Shown in pieces: positions 32,602 to 42,165 of a stretch of DNA of 64,000 nucleotides; the stretch's first letter is position 1, and every line of letters starts with the position of its first letter. The stretch spans positions 1 through 64,000 of the forward strand of contig QCCL01000002.1 of the NCBI GenBank assembly GCA_003281255.1, written 5' to 3'. The stretch is from Prochlorococcus sp. AG-347-L02 (GTDB lineage Bacteria > Cyanobacteriota > Cyanobacteriia > PCC-6307 > Cyanobiaceae). The notes under the pieces were generated by a model. That model saw only the letters and a program-made list of their open reading frames with translations. It did no database searches and was not told the origin of the DNA. The position numbers and the translations under genes are program-made.

Positions 32602-34362
32602 TTATTTTTCTAATTCAAAATGATTATGAATCGCATTGACTGCCTTGTCGCAATCTTTTTCTAAGACAATACATGAAGTCCTAATTTCACTTGTGGCAAT
32701 CATTTCAATATTGATATTTTGGTCAGCCAATGCTCTAAATATTTTTCCAGCCGTCCCAACCTTAAATGCCATTCCCGCTCCTACAGTACTTACTTTTGCT
32801 ATAGCAGGGCCATCTTCTATGAATGATCCAGGTAATTTTTTTGTTAAGGCCTCAAAAACTAAGTTAGCTTTTTCTCTATCTTGTTTATTCATTGTAAGAC
32901 TAATATCCTTAGTTTTTAAAGAGGAAATTCTTTCAGACTGAACAATAGTATCGATAAGTAAATTATTTTCAGCTAATGCTAAACATATCGATGCTGCTAC
33001 ACCTGGACGATCAGGCAGTTTTCGAAAGCTTACCTGAACTTGGTTTTTATCTAATGCAATTCCTCTTACTTCAGGTTGATCTTGTTTTTCATTGATTGGA
33101 TTAATAAATATTTGTGTATCGGATAACTTAAATTTCTCAGCAACAAATCTAATAGCCTTTGGTATATTATTAATTTCAATTACACAGCTGACTTTAATTT
33201 CACTAGTAGCTATTAACCTTACATTTATATTAGCTTGAGATAAAGTATCAAATAAATCAGCTGAAACACTAGGTCTGCCCATAATGCCTGCTCCTTGAAT
33301 ACTTAATTTAGTCATGTTGGTTTTTAAGTTAAATTCTCCCCCTAATTGACTAGTTATAAGTTCACATTGTTCTGCAGTCTTTTTTACTTCTAATTCACCA
33401 ACAGTAAATGTAATATCGTTTTTATTTCCATCATTTGTCGCTTGTATTATTAAATCTACGTTAATACTTGCTTCTGAAAGTTTTTCAAATATTTGCGCAG
33501 CAATCCCAGGCCTATCAGGAATATTTGAGAGACTGAATACTGCTTGGTTTTCTAATACTTCAAGACTGTTGACTGTTTTTGTTAATTCTAAGCTTCCTCT
33601 TTTTAGCGGGAGAGGTTGTATTTGACTTTCTAGGAGAGTCCCACTGGAGTCACTTTGGCTTGATTTGACGCACAATTTAATTCCATAATTGCGAGCAATT
33701 TCTACTGCTCTTGGATGCAGAACTGAAGCACCGACGCTTGCAAGTTCAAGCATTTCCTCGCAGCTAATTTCATCTAAGAGTTTTGCATTAGGAACAATCC
33801 TTGGATCAGTAGTAAGAACCCCTGGAACATCTGTATAAATTTCGCAAGTCTCAGCTCCTAAAGCTGTTGATAAAGCTACTGCGGAAGTATCTGAACCACC
33901 TCTACCCAAAGTTGTAATTTCCATTGAACCCGTATGGCTTAATGTTGTTCCTTGAAATCCAGCCACGACAACTACAAAACCCTGATTTAAATAATTTTCG
34001 ATCCTTTCTGTTTTAATATCCAGAATTCTCGCTTTCCCATGAATTGATTCAGTAATAATTCCAACCTGGCTACCAGTCATTGAAATTGCAGGTATTCCGT
34101 ATTCGTTTAATGCCATTGAAAGAAGAGCAATGGTTACTTGCTCTCCAGTTGAGAGAAGCATATCCAATTCTCTGCGATTAGGATTTTTACTAATTAATTC
34201 CGCTAAACAATTTAAATCATCTGTAGTTTGCCCCATCGCAGAGACAACTGCGACAATTTCATTCCCTGCTTCTTTACTTTGACAAATGCTACTTGCAATA
34301 TTTTTAATTTTTTTAATATCACCGACAGAAGTACCGCCAAATTTTTTTACTAGTAAAGCCAT
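32602..34362 (-). CDS. lysC: Aspartate kinase with tandem ACT-domain C-terminus
   Basis: LLVKKFGGTSVGD, LGRGGSDTSAVALS; repeated ACT-type segments. Confidence 0.96.
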   Translation of the reverse strand: MALLVKKFGGTSVGDIKKIKNIASSICQSKEAGNEIVAVVSAMGQTTDDLNCLAELISKNPNRRELDMLLSTGEQVTIALLSMALNEYGIPAISMTGSQVGIITESIHGKARILDIKTERIENYLNQGFVVVVAGFQGTTLSHTGSMEITTLGRGGSDTSAVALSTALGAETCEIYTDVPGVLTTDPRIVPNAKLLDEISCEEMLELASVGASVLHPRAVEIARNYGIKLCVKSSQSDSSGTLLESQIQPLPLKRGSLELTKTVNSLEVLENQAVFSLSNIPDRPGIAAQIFEKLSEASINVDLIIQATNDGNKNDITFTVGELEVKKTAEQCELITSQLGGEFNLKTNMTKLSIQGAGIMGRPSVSADLFDTLSQANINVRLIATSEIKVSCVIEINNIPKAIRFVAEKFKLSDTQIFINPINEKQDQPEVRGIALDKNQVQVSFRKLPDRPGVAASICLALAENNLLIDTIVQSERISSLKTKDISLTMNKQDREKANLVFEALTKKLPGSFIEDGPAIAKVSTVGAGMAFKVGTAGKIFRALADQNINIEMIATSEIRTSCIVLEKDCDKAVNAIHNHFELEK

Positions 34363-34401
34363 ATTTAAATCATAATGTAAATTCTTAAACTTATAATTTG
34401 G

Positions 34402-35403
34402 TTAACTTAAATTAATTAATTTCTCTGTAAAAACATTTATAGGATTATTACCTTGTTTTATTAGGGATTCAATATCTAGTAAGTTACTCATTAAATTAAT
34501 TAAATATTCTTGAGATACATTTTTGACTTTTTTTCGAATAAAAAAAATTCTTTTTGGATTAGAAATGCCTGCAAGATTGCAAATCTTTTCTGCATCATTA
34601 TTACCTAAATTAACTGCTAGTTTTATAATGGTATGAATTCTTATTTGACTAATTAAACCTGCATTTAGTCTTAAAGCAGGTTCTCCTTTCTGTAAAGAAT
34701 AATTTATTTCAATGAGGCTTTCATTCATATTTTTTTGTAAGAGAAGATCAATTATTTTGAAAATATTGGATTGATGATCACTAAATATTTTTTTTACATC
34801 AATACTTTTAAGAAAAAGTTGTGAATCCGAATCACTTGATACTGCAGAGAGGTATGTTTTTGCTTTGGCTAATTCATTTATTAGTTTAAAGCTGTCATTA
34901 CCAACTGAATCAATAATTAATTCAGCTGCATTTTTATCAATTTTGATATTCATTTCATTTGCTGCATCTTCTAAAAATCTTTTTTGTCCCTCATAGTCCC
35001 AGATTTCTGGTAAAGAAAATGATTTTTCTTTGGCTAAATTATTTTTGATAAGTTTTTGTAAAAATTTAGTACTCTTTAGTCTTGAGTCTGGTTTTTTTGT
35101 ATTTTGCAAAATGAAATAAGTATTTTGAGGTATATTGTCATGAATTTTTTCAAATTTAGTTCTTAGATCTTCATTTTTGGCAGTAAAAATGGGATTATTT
35201 TTCAATGTAACTATTCTGTATCCATCTCCAAAAGGAGGTGTAAGCACTTCATCAAAAGCTTTATTGACTTGCTCATCATCATCCCCATTTAAATTAGTTA
35301 CGTTTATTTCTTTCCATTCTTTGGATACTTCCTTATCAATTAATTTTTGAATAAATGTATTTTGAGCATTTAGATCATTACCCCATAATATTTGTATTGG
35401 CAT
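34402..35403 (-). CDS. holA: DNA polymerase III delta subunit
   Basis: Length and layout of HolA; NAAELIIDSVGNDSFKLINELAKAKTY. Confidence 0.8.
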   Translation of the reverse strand: MPIQILWGNDLNAQNTFIQKLIDKEVSKEWKEINVTNLNGDDDEQVNKAFDEVLTPPFGDGYRIVTLKNNPIFTAKNEDLRTKFEKIHDNIPQNTYFILQNTKKPDSRLKSTKFLQKLIKNNLAKEKSFSLPEIWDYEGQKRFLEDAANEMNIKIDKNAAELIIDSVGNDSFKLINELAKAKTYLSAVSSDSDSQLFLKSIDVKKIFSDHQSNIFKIIDLLLQKNMNESLIEINYSLQKGEPALRLNAGLISQIRIHTIIKLAVNLGNNDAEKICNLAGISNPKRIFFIRKKVKNVSQEYLINLMSNLLDIESLIKQGNNPINVFTEKLINLS

Positions 35404-35461
35404 AATCGCTCAATAAAAACCATATATTAACTATGATTACTTCTAAAACAAATTAAATTTA

Positions 35462-36085
35462 ATGGTAATAGATCATCCAATTTTTTTGGAAAGCATCAGA
35501 TTCATAAGATCTCGTTTAGTAGCAAATGATCTAGATTATTTGGAAAAAAAAGTTTTAGAGAGATTAGTCCATACTTCAGGAGATTTTACAGTTCAAAATC
35601 TTGTAAATTTTAGTGAAGGTGCTTGTGAAAAGGGTCTTAAGGCACTTAAAAATGGTGCTCCTATTTTAACTGATACCGATATGGCAGCGGCAGCAATAAA
35701 ATCCATGGCAGAAAATACCACTAGGAATAAAGTATTCACCGCTAGAATGTGGTTTGGAAAAAATAATCATACAAACTTAACTAAAACTGCATATGGCTTA
35801 AGCGAAGGTTGGAAGGAATTGTCCGCCATAAATTCTGGAAGCAAATCTCCTATTGTAGTTATTGGCAGTTCGCCTACAGCGTTAACTTATTTAATTGACA
35901 TTTTAGAAAATGCAAAAGATTTACCTAGTTTAATTATCGGAATGCCTGTTGGATTTATTGGAGTAGAGAAAAGCAAAAACAAACTTATTTCCACCGATCT
36001 TCCAAGAATTGTATTGAATTCAACTAGAGGAGGTGCTGCCATGGCAGCTGCTGCGGTCAACGCTTTATTGAGGGAAACAATTTAA
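35462..36085 (+). CDS. cobH: Precorrin-8X methylmutase
   Basis: HPIFLESIRFIRSR, RLVHTSGDF, GMPVGFIGVEKSK, TRGGAAMAAAAVNALL. Confidence 0.94.
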   Translation: MVIDHPIFLESIRFIRSRLVANDLDYLEKKVLERLVHTSGDFTVQNLVNFSEGACEKGLKALKNGAPILTDTDMAAAAIKSMAENTTRNKVFTARMWFGKNNHTNLTKTAYGLSEGWKELSAINSGSKSPIVVIGSSPTALTYLIDILENAKDLPSLIIGMPVGFIGVEKSKNKLISTDLPRIVLNSTRGGAAMAAAAVNALLRETI

Positions 36086-36116
36086 AAAGTATTTATTTTA
36101 TAAAAATGTCAAAAAT

Positions 36117-38858
36117 CTACTTAATATCATGATTTAACTTGTTATTTTCTTCTAAAGAATTTAAAACTGATTTTGCTTTTTCTATAACTTCTTTTGGAAC
36201 TCCTGCTAATTTAGCTGCTTCTATGCCATAGCTTTTGTTTGAGCCCCCTTTAACAATCCTGTGGCTAAAGATTAGCTGATCGTTATTTTGTTCTACTAAA
36301 ACTTGAAAATTTTGTATATTCTTATTTGAATTTTTTAAATAGTTCAGCTCATGATAGTGTGTAGCAAAAATAGTATTACATTGAATTTTTTTTGCAAGAT
36401 ATTCACTTACTGACCAAGCTATTGAAAGTCCATCAAAGGTAGATGTTCCTCTGCCTATCTCATCAAGTAAAACTAGTGAGCTAGAAGTTGCCTGATTTAG
36501 AATTGATGCAGTTTCAGACATTTCTACCATAAATGTTGATTGTCCAGATGATTGATCATCAACTGCCCCAATTCTTGTGAAAATCCTATCTGCAATCTTG
36601 ATTTCAGCATTATTAGCAGGTACAAAGCTACCAATTTGTGTGAGAATTTGTATTAAACCCAGTTGTCTTATAAAGCAACTTTTTCCGCTTGCATTGGGAC
36701 CCGTTAATATAATTAATTTTTGATTATCCTCAAAAGAGATATCGTTTGCTACAAACTTTTTATCACTTAACAATTGCTCTACAATTGGATTTCTTCCTGC
36801 GATAATTTTTGTACTATTTTTTTTCATTGAATCATTTATTGGTATTAATGAAGGTTTTATAAAATTGTTTTCTACTGCAGTTATTGATAAACCAAGTAGT
36901 GCATCAAGAGATGCTATGGATTTTGCGATTGATCTTATTTGTTTTGTTTTTTCAGAAACTATATTTCTTAATCCGCAGAAAATTTCATATTCTTTTGATG
37001 AAGCTCTACTTTTTATTTGGAAAATCTTATTTTCTTTATTTTTAATTTCTGAAGTGATATACCTTTCTTCATTAGTAAGTGTTTGCCTTTTGATCCAATG
37101 TTGTGGAGCTAAATTAACTTTTGACTTATTTATAGAAATGTAATAACCAAAATTTTTATGAAATTGAATTTTTAGGTTTGTAATTTTGCTAATTTTTCTT
37201 TCCTTTAATTCCTCTTTATTTAGCCACTCAGAGTAGTCATCCATTAAATTGCGTAAACCATCTAATATATTGTCAACACCATCGTGGATCATTCCTCCTT
37301 CACTAATATTTAGAGGAGGATTTTCTACTAGCTTAAAACTTATAGTATCAGCCAATTCTAAGAGTCCTTCATCAATATTTTTTAATTGATCAGTCCAATC
37401 TGGGAGATCATATTTAAATAATTCAATTATGGATTTTAGTCTAGGCAATTTTTTTAAACCTTCAGCTATTGCAATTAAGTCTCTGGGACTTGCATGACCT
37501 GCACAAGCTCTTCCAGCAAGTCTTTCTAAATCCCCCATTGCTCTGAGTAAATTTTGGGTATCTCTACGTAATTTTTTAGATTCAAGAAAGTTTGTAATTA
37601 TATTTTGTCTTTTATAAATTTCATTAACGTTTAATAGTGGTGAATCTATCCACCTTCTTAAACACCTTGCACCCATGCAAGTATAAGTTCTATCAATACT
37701 CCATAGTAGCGAACCTACATAATTGTTTTCTCGTTGCGTATTTTTGATTTCTAAGTTTTTTTGAGTTTGATAATCAATAATTAATTTGTTGTGACCATAT
37801 TGGATTTGTGGAAAGTCTAATGAGATTTTTAAAGAAGAATCTTTATCTAAATTTGAAGGATTAATTTTTTCTAAATAATTTAATAAACCTCCAAGTGATC
37901 TAGTTGCATTGTTTAAATTTTTAAGTCCTATTCCCTCTAGATTTGCAATTTGGAAATAATTTTTTATTAGATAATTTGCTTCATTAATTCCAAAATTAGT
38001 CTCTTGAGAAACAGTATATGTAATTTGACTATTTCCTTTAATTAATAAATTTCTTACTGCATTGCTTCCTACAATGATTTCTGAAGAATCTAATTTAATA
38101 ATTTCATCAAATAGTTTTGACAGAGATTGGCCTTCTAAAGTTATTAATTCTCCTGTGCTTACATCAGCTTTTGATATACCCCATTCATAATATTCATCTG
38201 AGTTTTCTTCTGATAAGTAAATAGCAGTAATCCAATTATTTTTCTTTGCTATCAACATCCCCTCTTCAATTACAGTTCCAGGAGTAATTATTCTTGTTAT
38301 TCCTCTTTTAATTGGAGTCCCATAGTTTCCAGAACTTTTTTCTAATTGATCGCATATAACTACAGAATAATTTTTTTTAATTAAATCAGCACAGTATCTC
38401 TCCATTGCATGATGGGGGACCCCTGCCATAGGGATTTTACCAATCTCTTTGCCAGCATCTTTACTGGTAAGCGTTATTTCTAAAAGGTTAGATATTAATA
38501 CAGCGTCCTCAAAAAAACATTCAAAAAAATCTCCTAATCTATAAAGTAATAACCTATCTTTATTTTCTTCTTTTAGAGTGACATAATGCTTCATTACGGG
38601 AGTTAATTTCAGTTTTGAAACTGTTTTATAGCTATAAGATTCTTCGTTGATGCAAACATTTTTGTTATTTGAAAATAAATCAGTCTTAAATTTATTTATC
38701 AAATTAGTTGAATTTTTTCTTTGTCTAGGTCTTTTTTGCGATTCTTTTTTTAAGTCTTCCCAAGATAAATCTTCTGGAATTTTTGTTATTTCTTTTTGCT
38801 CATTATCGTCATTACCAATCGCAAATAAATTCTTTTGAATTATCGTATCTTCTTGCAT
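36117..38858 (-). CDS. mutS: DNA mismatch repair protein MutS
   Basis: LTPVMKHY..K...[50 protein letters not shown]. Confidence 0.97.
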   Translation of the reverse strand: MQEDTIIQKNLFAIGNDDNEQKEITKIPEDLSWEDLKKESQKRPRQRKNSTNLINKFKTDLFSNNKNVCINEESYSYKTVSKLKLTPVMKHYVTLKEENKDRLLLYRLGDFFECFFEDAVLISNLLEITLTSKDAGKEIGKIPMAGVPHHAMERYCADLIKKNYSVVICDQLEKSSGNYGTPIKRGITRIITPGTVIEEGMLIAKKNNWITAIYLSEENSDEYYEWGISKADVSTGELITLEGQSLSKLFDEIIKLDSSEIIVGSNAVRNLLIKGNSQITYTVSQETNFGINEANYLIKNYFQIANLEGIGLKNLNNATRSLGGLLNYLEKINPSNLDKDSSLKISLDFPQIQYGHNKLIIDYQTQKNLEIKNTQRENNYVGSLLWSIDRTYTCMGARCLRRWIDSPLLNVNEIYKRQNIITNFLESKKLRRDTQNLLRAMGDLERLAGRACAGHASPRDLIAIAEGLKKLPRLKSIIELFKYDLPDWTDQLKNIDEGLLELADTISFKLVENPPLNISEGGMIHDGVDNILDGLRNLMDDYSEWLNKEELKERKISKITNLKIQFHKNFGYYISINKSKVNLAPQHWIKRQTLTNEERYITSEIKNKENKIFQIKSRASSKEYEIFCGLRNIVSEKTKQIRSIAKSIASLDALLGLSITAVENNFIKPSLIPINDSMKKNSTKIIAGRNPIVEQLLSDKKFVANDISFEDNQKLIILTGPNASGKSCFIRQLGLIQILTQIGSFVPANNAEIKIADRIFTRIGAVDDQSSGQSTFMVEMSETASILNQATSSSLVLLDEIGRGTSTFDGLSIAWSVSEYLAKKIQCNTIFATHYHELNYLKNSNKNIQNFQVLVEQNNDQLIFSHRIVKGGSNKSYGIEAAKLAGVPKEVIEKAKSVLNSLEENNKLNHDIK

Positions 38859-38999
38859 ACTTTTTTAATTCCTAAATAGATATTAGGTAAAAATTTTTTT
38901 TTTGCATTTAAAGTGGCTAAAGTATGTAAATTTTCTCTAAAAATTATCATTTTCATGAGATTATAGTATTTATAATAATTTGAAACCTTAGACTGAATT

Positions 39000-39197
39000 A
39001 TGCAGGCTGTTAACTTTTTCTTTGTAAATGCTCTATTATTCGCTTCTTTAATTGCGGTAGTTGGAGTACCCGTTTTATATGTGACTCAACCTTCTACTGA
39101 GGAAGGCCAGCGAGAAAGTAGGAGAAAAATTTATTCTATTGCTGCTGTTTGGGTTGTTTTGGTTTTTGTTACAGGGATAGTTTCTTCATTAGTTTGA
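39000..39197 (+). CDS. psbZ: Photosystem II protein PsbZ (Ycf9)
   Basis: 65 aa, two TM helices, VGVPVLYVTQP...VWVVLVFVTGIVSSLV. Confidence 0.9.
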   Translation: MQAVNFFFVNALLFASLIAVVGVPVLYVTQPSTEEGQRESRRKIYSIAAVWVVLVFVTGIVSSLV

Positions 39198-39245
39198 ACT
39201 TAATACCTTTTCGTGAGAGTCTATTAATATATCGAAGTAAATTTA

Positions 39246-39722
39246 ATGGCTATTTTTGAGGGTTCTTTTACTAATGCATCTAATTTAAAAGTTGGGATTG
39301 TAATAGCAAGATTTAACGATTTAATTACAAATAAAATTCTATCTGGTTGTCTTGATTGTTTAAAAAGACATGGTTTAGATACTTCTGAATTAAGCAATCA
39401 AGTAGATATAGTTTGGGTTCCTGGTTCATTTGAATTACCAATTGCAGCTAAAACTCTCATGAAAAAAAAGAGTTATGACGTTGTAATTGCTCTTGGGGCT
39501 GTGATCCGTGGTGAAACTTCTCACTATGATGTAGTTATATCTGAGGCAAGCAAAGGTATTTCACAAGTTTCAAACGAGAATAATGTTCCAATTATTTTTG
39601 GAGTTTTAACTACTGATACTATGCAGCAAGCTCTTGAAAGAGCGGGGATTAAGAATAATCTTGGTTGGAATTATGCTTTGCAAGCAATTGAGATGGGATC
39701 TTTAATTAAAAATTTAAATTAG
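39246..39722 (+). CDS. ribH: 6,7-dimethyl-8-ribityllumazine synthase
   Basis: [30 protein letters not shown]. Confidence 0.96.
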   Translation: MAIFEGSFTNASNLKVGIVIARFNDLITNKILSGCLDCLKRHGLDTSELSNQVDIVWVPGSFELPIAAKTLMKKKSYDVVIALGAVIRGETSHYDVVISEASKGISQVSNENNVPIIFGVLTTDTMQQALERAGIKNNLGWNYALQAIEMGSLIKNLN

Positions 39723-39785
39723 TTGAAAAAAAAATTAATTATTTCTATCATTGATCCCTTATTTGATATAAAATAACAATGATAT

Positions 39786-39857
39786 GCGGATGTAGCTCAG
39801 TGGTAGAGCATCTCCTTGCCAAGGAGAATGTCGAGAGTTCGAATCTCTTCATCCGCT
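39786..39857 (+). tRNA. tRNA-Gly(GCC)
   Basis: 72-nt cloverleaf: GCGGATG acceptor, D arm GCTCAGTGGTAGAGC, anticodon arm CTCCTTGCCAAGGAG, T arm GAGAGTTCGAATCTCTT, CATCCGC-T. Confidence 0.97.
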
Positions 39858-39929
39858 TTCTTAAAGTCCTTGATATGATAGAACTTTTTTATCGCTTATT
39901 ATTATCCTAAAATAAAGGTATTAGCAACT

Positions 39930-39956
39930 TTAGGGCAGAATCTAGGCTAGAGCCAG
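39930..39956. repeat. Left copy of imperfect internal direct repeat TTAGGGCAGAATCTAGGCTAGAGCCAG
   Basis: Aligns with 40826-40849 TTAGGGCAAAATGGCTACAGCTGG with a 3-nt gap. Confidence 0.5.
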
Positions 39957-39985
39957 AAGGATCTTTATAATTTATACAAAAAATT

Positions 39986-40648
39986 TTAAATATTTGGATT
40001 TTCAATACCTCTAGCCAGTAAAGTCTGGCGTCCAATATAAATGACTTTAAATCCATCTTTTCTTGCTTCAGGTACTATGTAGGTATCTTTCCATGGGGGA
40101 GCGTGATCAGTATCATCTATGAGAATCAGTGATTTAGGGCTCATTTTATCTTTACCATTCATGTAGGCCTCTAAATATTTTTCTGCACGTCCACTTCCAA
40201 ATGAATCATCTGGTTCATCGGCCCAAAAATCCAGCAATAGCAAATCAATTTTTAATTCGGTTTTTGATAAAAAATCTAAACCGTCATCTAAGACAGCTTC
40301 TAATGCGTCAAATTCTTTCGTAGCTTCTGCTACCGCTTCTACCATTTTAGGGTCAAGATCTACACATTTTATTACTTTAGCGTTTGTTTTTTTTGCCCAT
40401 TTTAAACAGCTATCTCCTGAATATTGGGAATAATTTCCATGAATTCCTGACCCAATCTCAACTATTACTTTTCCATTAATCTTATTGAATAGTTTTGCTG
40501 TTTTATTAAGTGATTTTAATGGGGGATATCTCTTTTCCCATTGACCTTTATTTGCGGTTACTTTAATTAATCCATGATTAAATATTGTTCTGTTAATGAG
40601 GTTGATATACCAATAAATTCTCTTGAGTTTTTGAATAATGATGTTCAT
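39986..40648 (-). CDS. Class I SAM-dependent methyltransferase-like protein
   Basis: VIVEIGSGIHGNYSQY (motif I), VIKCVDLDPKMVEAV, IDLLLLDFWADEPDD, SLILIDDTDHAPPW. Confidence 0.75.
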   Translation of the reverse strand: MNIIIQKLKRIYWYINLINRTIFNHGLIKVTANKGQWEKRYPPLKSLNKTAKLFNKINGKVIVEIGSGIHGNYSQYSGDSCLKWAKKTNAKVIKCVDLDPKMVEAVAEATKEFDALEAVLDDGLDFLSKTELKIDLLLLDFWADEPDDSFGSGRAEKYLEAYMNGKDKMSPKSLILIDDTDHAPPWKDTYIVPEARKDGFKVIYIGRQTLLARGIENPNI

Positions 40649-40650
40649 AC

Positions 40651-40803
40651 TTATGCAATTGATAAAAAAGCTTGATTCATATAATAATTTCGGCCTAAAA
40701 ACTTAATTTTAGAGGACTGTTGCTTAACTCCCCATTCTTTACTACACTCATTTCTTAAGATTTTTCTTAGTACAGAATCCCATTTTGTTCTAATTAAGGC
40801 CAT
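40651..40803 (-). CDS. Small ORF (50 aa) MALIRTKWDSVLRKILRNECSKEWGVKQQSSKIKFLGRNYYMNQAFLSIA, 2 nt upstream of the methyltransferase ATG; not in the supplied ORF track
   Basis: Hand translation of the minus strand; ATG to TAA, tight spacing suggests translational coupling. Confidence 0.4.
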   Translation of the reverse strand: MALIRTKWDSVLRKILRNECSKEWGVKQQSSKIKFLGRNYYMNQAFLSIA

Positions 40804-40825
40804 GTTAAGGAGATTATCAAAATTG

Positions 40826-40849
40826 TTAGGGCAAAATGGCTACAGCTGG
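40826..40849. repeat. Right copy of the imperfect internal direct repeat
   Basis: TTAGGGCAAAATGGCTACAGCTGG; see left copy at 39930. Confidence 0.5.
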
Positions 40850-40866
40850 CCATAGCTTACCATAGC
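40850..40866. repeat. Tandem CCATAGC-TTA-CCATAGC heptamers; the reverse complement GCTATGG occurs at 40964-40970 inside the tRNA remnant
   Basis: Exact heptamer repeats with 3-nt spacer. Confidence 0.55.
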
Positions 40867-40960
40867 AGCCTAGGGCATATTTCCCAAAATAAAGTAATAA
40901 CCCAATTATAGCTTTAAAAAATTGTTACTATAAATGCTTTCTAATTTTTATGATGTCCTT

Positions 40961-41004
40961 CTTGCTATGGAGAATTCGAGAGTTCGAATCTTTTCATCCG
41001 CTTT
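40961..41004 (+). pseudogene. Degenerate 3'-half copy of tRNA-Gly (anticodon arm through acceptor 3' strand)
   Basis: CTTGCTATGGAGAATTCGAGAGTTCGAATCTTTTCATCCGCTTT versus tRNA CTTGCCAAGGAGAATGTCGAGAGTTCGAATCTCTTCATCCGCTTT; no D arm or 5' acceptor. Confidence 0.85.
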
Positions 41005-41047
41005 TAATTTTTGTATCTTCTAGAGTATACATAGCAAAAATTTTGTA

Positions 41048-41479
41048 ATGTCAAGAGTAATTTCTATTGAGGATTTAAGGGGTTTATTTACTAAACCTTA
41101 TGGTGCATCTGCACCAACAAAGCAAAAATGGGCTGAGTTTTATAATGAGAATGTTACTTTTATTGACCCAACTCAGGAAACAGAGGGATTAGATTCTTAT
41201 ATCAAAGCTCAAGAAAAGCTAGTTAAAAGATGTGATGATATTTTTTTAGAAACTCATGCGATCTCCATAACTGGAAATTATGGATTTGTTGAATGGACAA
41301 TGGGTTTAAAAATTATGGGTAAAGAATTTATTTATCCTGGAACTACTCGTTTATTATTTAGTGAAAATGGCTTAATAAAAGAGCACAGAGATTATTTTGA
41401 TTTTTGTGGACCAACTTTTGGACCAGTTCCTATTTTAGGTTCTTTTATAAGATGGCTTTATAGTAAATTTGTCTCCTGA
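41048..41479 (+). CDS. NTF2/SnoaL-like fold hypothetical protein
   Basis: 143 aa; WAEFYNENVTFIDPTQETEGLDSYIKAQEKL...FVEWTMGLKIMGKEFIYPGTTRLLFSENGLIKEHRDYFDF. Confidence 0.75.
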   Translation: MSRVISIEDLRGLFTKPYGASAPTKQKWAEFYNENVTFIDPTQETEGLDSYIKAQEKLVKRCDDIFLETHAISITGNYGFVEWTMGLKIMGKEFIYPGTTRLLFSENGLIKEHRDYFDFCGPTFGPVPILGSFIRWLYSKFVS

Positions 41480-41535
41480 TTTTATTTATAAATTGAATTT
41501 CTTAATTATTTGATTTTTTTTAAATAAAAAGTTTT

Positions 41536-41991
41536 TTAGATTTCACGAATTAATAAATTTTGTGAAGTAACTTCTTTAAAATCAAATTGAGAATAAAATA
41601 ATTTTTTATTTGTCGTCATTAAATATATTTTCTTTGTGTTTTTAATTTTTTTAGAAGATAAAAGATTTTTTAAAATTAATGTGCCAAAACCTTTGCCTTG
41701 GTGATTTTGATCTATAACTATATCCCAAAGCACTCCGCGGTAAATCCCATCGGTTAAAGCTCTACCAAAACCAACTATTTCGTTGCCAACCCAAAGACTT
41801 ATTATGACGTCACTGTTAGCAAGACATTTTTTTAGATCATTAATTGTTCTATTTTTTGCCCAGAAAGCATTGTTATCTAGTAATTTTTGTAGCTTAATTA
41901 ATCCACTCGTCGGTTTAAGATTAGGACCTAATCCAAAAACCCTTAACCCTAAAGCTCCTTTGCCATGTTTGATTAAAGATATTTCTTTCAT
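41536..41991 (-). CDS. GNAT family N-acetyltransferase
   Basis: VIDQNHQGKGFGTLILKNLL acetyl-CoA binding motif. Confidence 0.88.
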   Translation of the reverse strand: MKEISLIKHGKGALGLRVFGLGPNLKPTSGLIKLQKLLDNNAFWAKNRTINDLKKCLANSDVIISLWVGNEIVGFGRALTDGIYRGVLWDIVIDQNHQGKGFGTLILKNLLSSKKIKNTKKIYLMTTNKKLFYSQFDFKEVTSQNLLIREI

Positions 41992-42165
41992 TTATTAAAA
42001 AGATTTTTGAAAAGTGATGTCAGCTAGGTTATTTTTGTGACTTCAATCTAAATACCTTAATTGATCGTTTCTATAAAATAAAGAGATAATAGTTTTCTTC
42101 ATTCTGTTGTAACGCACTAATTTATAATGTTTGTAATAAGATAAATTATTTAAGGATTTTAACTT

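Larger units (their letters stand above)
39815..41004. mobile_element. Candidate tRNA-targeted integrated element or degraded island, bounded by the 3' part of tRNA-Gly and a degenerate repeat of it
   Basis: Direct repeat 39815-39859 versus 40961-41004 (about 41/45 positions match, one 1-nt gap); cargo in between; no integrase inside. Confidence 0.55.

Noticed and set aside
32602-34362. Internal repeats in aspartate kinase
   Set aside because: Explained by the tandem ACT-domain duplication known in cyanobacterial aspartate kinases
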